Assembly: GCA_021806765.1 (NCBI GenBank)
Contig: JAJZQR010000010.1
Location: 1-39,503, forward strand
Reading direction: 5' to 3'
DNA from: Chloroflexota bacterium
GTDB taxonomy: Bacteria > Chloroflexota > UBA6077
DNA: 39,503 nucleotides
Numbering within the stretch: the first letter of the stretch is position 1; each line of letters opens with the position of its first letter. The notes beneath the pieces were generated by a model, which did not search any database, was not told the origin of the DNA, and saw only the letters and a list, made by a program, of their open reading frames with translations. Position numbers and translations under genes: made by a program. Positions 36,501 through 39,503 of this stretch are shown here, piece after piece.

Positions 36501-37262
36501 ATGAAGCTCACCCTCTGCCACCTGTATCCGGATCTGATGAACATCTACGGGGATCGGGGGAACATCATCTCCCTGGTCCAGCGCTCCCGTTGGCGAGGGA
36601 TCGAGATCGAGGTCGTCCCCATCGGCCTGGGACACGAGCTGGACCCCGACCGCTGCGACCTCCTCTTTTTTGGCGGCGGTCAGGACAAGGAGCAGACCCT
36701 GGTGGCCGACGACTTTCGCACCCTCCAGGCGCCGGCGGTCCATCGGTTCGTGGAGGAGGATGGTGTGCTGCTCAGCATCTGCGGTGGCTACCAACTGCTG
36801 GGGAAGTACTTCCGCACCCACACTGGTGAGATCCTGGAGGGGATCGGTGTCTTCGACGCCTGGACTGTGGCCGGCAACAAACGCTGCATCGGCAATGTCC
36901 TGATGCAGTGCGACTTCGATGGCAGCAACCGCACCCTGGTGGGCTTCGAAAACCACAGCGGCAAGACCTTTCTGGGTACCGGCTGCCGTCCGCTGGGCCG
37001 CATCCTCTCGGGCTTCGGCAACAACGGCGAGGACGGGACCGAGGGCGCCGTCTACCGAAACGCCTTCGGCTGCTACCTGCACGGTTCCCTGCTGCCCAAG
37101 AACCCCTGGTTCACCGACCACCTGCTCCTCACGGCGCTCCGCCGTCGCTACGGGGCCCACCAGCAGTTGGCGGCTCTGGACGACACCCTGGAGAACCAGG
37201 CCCACGAAGCCGTCGCCGATCGCATCCGAAAGCTGGGCAAGGTGGACAGCGGCGTGGTGTGA
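36501..37262 (+). CDS. gatD: Lipid II isoglutaminyl synthase, glutaminase subunit GatD
   Basis: 253 aa, class-I glutamine amidotransferase of the CobB/CobQ type that provides ammonia to MurT. N-terminal LTLCHLYPDLMNIYGDRGN, GGGQDKEQ, nucleophile Cys in LLSICGGYQLLG, GFENHSGKT and catalytic His in YLHGSLLPKNPWF. Starts 87 nt after murT. The complex works on the inner face of the membrane, and MurJ encoded next flips the product. Confidence 0.93.
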   Translation: MKLTLCHLYPDLMNIYGDRGNIISLVQRSRWRGIEIEVVPIGLGHELDPDRCDLLFFGGGQDKEQTLVADDFRTLQAPAVHRFVEEDGVLLSICGGYQLLGKYFRTHTGEILEGIGVFDAWTVAGNKRCIGNVLMQCDFDGSNRTLVGFENHSGKTFLGTGCRPLGRILSGFGNNGEDGTEGAVYRNAFGCYLHGSLLPKNPWFTDHLLLTALRRRYGAHQQLAALDDTLENQAHEAVADRIRKLGKVDSGVV

Positions 37263-37273
37263 GGGGTAAAACC

Positions 37274-38851
37274 ATGTCCAACGCTGAGGCCGCCCGCCGG
37301 AATCGCAGCCTGGCGATGGGGGCCGCCATCCTGATGGCCGGCTTCGTCGGAAGCCGGGTCCTGGGACTGGCCCGTACCATGGTTATCAGCAACCAGTTCG
37401 GGGCCACCCGCGAGTACGAGGCCTACCTGGCCGCCGTCCGCATCTCCGACACCCTATTCCAGGTTCTGGCAGGCGGAGCCGTGGCCTCCGCCTTCATACC
37501 GGTCTTCGCCGCCTATCTGGCCCGGAGCGACATGGACCGGGCCTGGAGGCTGGCCAGCTCTCTGCTCACCATAGCGGCCGTCGTCATGACCCCTATCTCG
37601 GTGCTGCTCATGGTGTTCGCTCCCCAGGTGATGGCTCTCTTCACCCCCGGGTGGGATCCGGAGAGCCAGCATCTGGCGGCCAACCTGGCTCGGATCCTCC
37701 TCTTCTCGCCGGTGATCTTTGCCGTCAGCACCTTCGTGTCCAGCATCCTGAACTCCTTCAACCGCTTCTTCCTGGCTTCCCTGGCCCCGATGATGTACAA
37801 CCTTTCCATTATCCTCGGGGCCCTCCTGCTGGGTGGGCGCTTCGGTGTCTACGGCCTGGCCATCGGAGCCGCGGTTGGGGCCCTGATGCACCTGCTGGTG
37901 CAGCTGCCCGGCCTCGTGCGGGAGAGGATGGAGTTTCGTCCGGTCCTCGACCTCGCCCACGAGGGGGTGCGAGAGGTGGGCCGGTTGATGGTCCCCCGAA
38001 CCCTGGGGCTCGGGGTGGTGCAGGTCAACTACCTGGTGAACGTGGTGCTGGCCTCCCAGCTGCCGGCAGGCAGCCTCGCCTACCTGGACTACGCCTGGAT
38101 GCTCACCATGCTGCCCCTGGGGGTCTTCGCCATGGCCATATCCACGGCGGTCTTCCCCACCCTGGCGGAGCAGAGCGCCTTGGCGGAGTTGGAGGCCCTG
38201 CGGCGGACCGTCCTCTCCACCCTGAGGCTGATCCTCTACCTCACCATCCCCGCCAGTATCGGGCTGGTGGTGTTGGGCGAGCCGATCGTGGCTCTGTTGC
38301 TGCAGCATGGCGATTTCAGCCCCGAGGCGACCAGGGCCACGGCCTACGCCCTCTCCTTCTATGCCCTGGGTCTCACGGGCTGGGCGACCGCGGAGATCGT
38401 GGATAGGGCCTTCTATGCCCTACACGACACCAGGACGCCGGTGACCGTGGCCTTTGGCGCCTTTCTGGTGAACGTGGTGCTCAGCCTGGTGTTGATGCGT
38501 TACCTCTCCTTTGGTGGCCTCGCCCTGGCCAACGCCATCGGCGGGCTGGTCGAGGGAGGCACTCTGGTGGTATTGCTGGGGCGCCGGTTGGAGGGGATCA
38601 ATCTGCCCCGTCTGGCCTTCCCCGTGGCCGTCTTCGTCTTCTGGGCGGCGGCCCAGGGGATCGTGGCCGCCGCCGTGGCCGACTATCTGAGGGCCATCCT
38701 GAATCTGGCGACCCTCTACGGGCGTTTCCTGCAGGTGCTTCTGGCGGTGGGGGCGGGCGCCCTGGTCTACGCGGGGCTCTCCTACGCCATGAAGTCCCAG
38801 GAGTTGATGTCCATGCTGGCGACTGTGCGTCGGCGGCTGCGCAGGGCGTAG
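37274..38851 (+). CDS. murJ: Lipid II flippase MurJ
   Basis: 525 aa from ATG 37274 (GAGGGG 7 nt upstream), 11 nt after gatD. MOP-superfamily flippase with about 14 helices. Signatures: GFVGSRVLGLARTMVISNQFG, EAYLAAVRISDTLFQVLAGGAVASAFIP split across helix 1-2, FALASLAP-like FNRFFLASLAPMMYN, PRTLGLGVVQVNYLVN, ALLLQHGDFSPEAT and FYALHDTRTPV. It moves lipid II across the cytoplasmic membrane. The TAG stop is supplied by the start of a GTAGTAACG palindrome. Confidence 0.93.
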   Translation: MSNAEAARRNRSLAMGAAILMAGFVGSRVLGLARTMVISNQFGATREYEAYLAAVRISDTLFQVLAGGAVASAFIPVFAAYLARSDMDRAWRLASSLLTIAAVVMTPISVLLMVFAPQVMALFTPGWDPESQHLAANLARILLFSPVIFAVSTFVSSILNSFNRFFLASLAPMMYNLSIILGALLLGGRFGVYGLAIGAAVGALMHLLVQLPGLVRERMEFRPVLDLAHEGVREVGRLMVPRTLGLGVVQVNYLVNVVLASQLPAGSLAYLDYAWMLTMLPLGVFAMAISTAVFPTLAEQSALAELEALRRTVLSTLRLILYLTIPASIGLVVLGEPIVALLLQHGDFSPEATRATAYALSFYALGLTGWATAEIVDRAFYALHDTRTPVTVAFGAFLVNVVLSLVLMRYLSFGGLALANAIGGLVEGGTLVVLLGRRLEGINLPRLAFPVAVFVFWAAAQGIVAAAVADYLRAILNLATLYGRFLQVLLAVGAGALVYAGLSYAMKSQELMSMLATVRRRLRRA

Positions 38852-38915
38852 TAACGACTTCAGTCGTTGGTCCCCGGCGTCTCCAGCAAGGACGAACGAC
38901 TGAAGTCGTTACTAC
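38848..38915. repeat. GTAGTAACGACTTCAGTCGTT palindrome, copy 4
   Basis: 68-bp inverted repeat with perfect terminal arms; its first GTAG holds the murJ stop codon. It is placed between convergent genes, as expected for a bidirectional terminator. Confidence 0.9.
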
Positions 38916-38934
38916 AATGATCGGGCTTCCGCTT

Positions 38935-39138
38935 CTAGGCGCGGTGGCTAAAGGGGAACCACCCGGCCAGGTGGTGGATGTACAGAATGATGGCCAGGGG
39001 CATCAGGATCATCGACAGGTAGTTGAAGGGGCTCTGGCCCTCCTGCAGCCCCATCGCCAGAGCCAGCAGGTTCACCAACCCCACGATCCAGCAGGTTCCA
39101 TACAGCATAGCGCCGAAGAAGACTCCTACCTTCTTCAC
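38935..39138 (-). CDS. Small two-helix membrane protein
   Basis: 67 aa from GTG 39138. Hydrophobic segments VGVFFGAMLYGTCWIVGLVN and LSMILMPLAIILYIHHLAGW flank a short loop. No family recognised. It is downstream of the transporter gene, separated by a GC-rich hairpin, and may be a subunit or unrelated. Confidence 0.62.
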   Translation of the reverse strand: MKKVGVFFGAMLYGTCWIVGLVNLLALAMGLQEGQSPFNYLSMILMPLAIILYIHHLAGWFPFSHRA

Positions 39139-39187
39139 TTCATTGCCGCCTCTATCCCCTCCCCACCTGGAGAAAGGGGTTAGTTAT

Positions 39188-39216
39188 GGGGGGCGGCCGC
39201 TCGACGACCGCCCCCC
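39188..39216. terminator. GC hairpin between transporter and small membrane genes
   Basis: GGGGGGCGG (39188-39196) and CCGCCCCCC (39208-39216) with an 11-nt loop, 8 nt after the transporter stop on the minus strand. No U tract; may allow partial readthrough. Confidence 0.55.
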
Positions 39217-39223
39217 GGGTTCC

Positions 39224-39503
39224 CTAGAACTTCATCCCGAACACCTGGTACAGCACCAGCATCACCACGAAGAACAGGAAGAAGAGGGAGCACAGCACGA
39301 GAGAGATCTCGCGCCACAGGGAGGGTCTCAGCTCCGGCGGCAGGAACTTCCGGTTCACCACGATGGTGTGCACGCTCAGGAACACGAAGGTCAAGCCGGC
39401 CATGTTGGCCCCGATCTGGATCAGCAGGAAGGGCTGGGCCAGGTTCAGGGCAACGCAGCCCCAGATGGCGAAGGCCAGCAGGATGGTGTAGTAAACCCTC
39501 CGG
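39224..39503 (-). CDS. Multi-pass transporter, C-terminal part (Nramp-like)
   Basis: 93 codons in frame from the window edge to TAG 39226-39224; the N-terminal part is outside. Three hydrophobic segments (YTILLAFAIWGCVALNLAQP, MAGLTFVFLSVHTIVVN and ISLVLCSLFFLFFVVMLVLY) with NRKFLPPELRPSLWR between the last two. This end is like those of Nramp-type metal transporters I recall, but other families remain possible without the N-terminus. Confidence 0.6.
   Translation of the reverse strand, partial: RRVYYTILLAFAIWGCVALNLAQPFLLIQIGANMAGLTFVFLSVHTIVVNRKFLPPELRPSLWREISLVLCSLFFLFFVVMLVLYQVFGMKF

Overview
The window is high-GC DNA from what looks like a free-living Gram-positive-type (monoderm) bacterium, most likely Chloroflexota. 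This rests on recalled family knowledge, not a search. The clues are a secreted protein with long Thr/Ala/Pro tracts, a MurT-GatD lipid II amidation pair with MurJ, an ImuA/ImuB/DnaE2 mutasome under GAAC-N4-GTTC (Gram-positive type) SOS operators, and many GTAG-headed palindromes.

Layout: 1-387 is the 5' part of a secreted protein. 588-5580 (minus) is imuB-dnaE2, driven from a promoter whose start site is covered by an SOS box (5591-5606). 5678-7134 (plus) is a PadR regulator with a membrane protein. 7339-10223 (minus) is a sugar operon: NAD-dependent epimerase and a two-subunit transketolase. 10525-22049 (minus) is a phage-derived block running from a second, almost identical SOS box (22065-22080): terminase large subunit, small membrane protein, portal, head-tail adaptor, scaffold-like protein, major capsid, decoration protein, a 920-residue propeller/fibre protein, membrane coiled-coil protein, amidase endolysin, holin-like protein and, last, a RecA-like ImuA. 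No integrase, repressor, replication, tail tube, tape-measure or baseplate gene is visible. 22205-39503 is ordinary chromosome: ywbE, lysA, a four-PAS histidine kinase, a duplicated coiled-coil secreted protein, DEAD-box helicase with a zinc-ribbon partner, aminotransferase, AAC(3)-like acetyltransferase, glycosyltransferase, response regulator, Nudix hydrolase, murT-gatD-murJ, and the end of a multi-pass transporter.

Two things stand out. First, the capsid/lysis block and the mutagenic polymerase operon carry matching SOS operators, and ImuA sits at the end of the capsid operon, so DNA damage is predicted to switch on particle production, lysis and error-prone synthesis together. This fits an SOS-controlled gene-transfer-agent-like element or a domesticated prophage. 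Second, the left 22 kb is full of tandem heptamers (CAGCACT, CAGTCCT, CAGAACC, CATCACT and relatives). Because 7 is coprime to 3, such an array reads as the same cyclic heptapeptide in all three frames on one strand and meets stops on the other. Arrays lie inside imuA, imuB and dnaE2, at places matching the RecA DNA-binding loops and the Y-family active-site loop, and also supply or touch the stop codons of several genes.

All functional names come from reading motifs by eye. Promoters and operators are consensus matches. No similarity search was possible.
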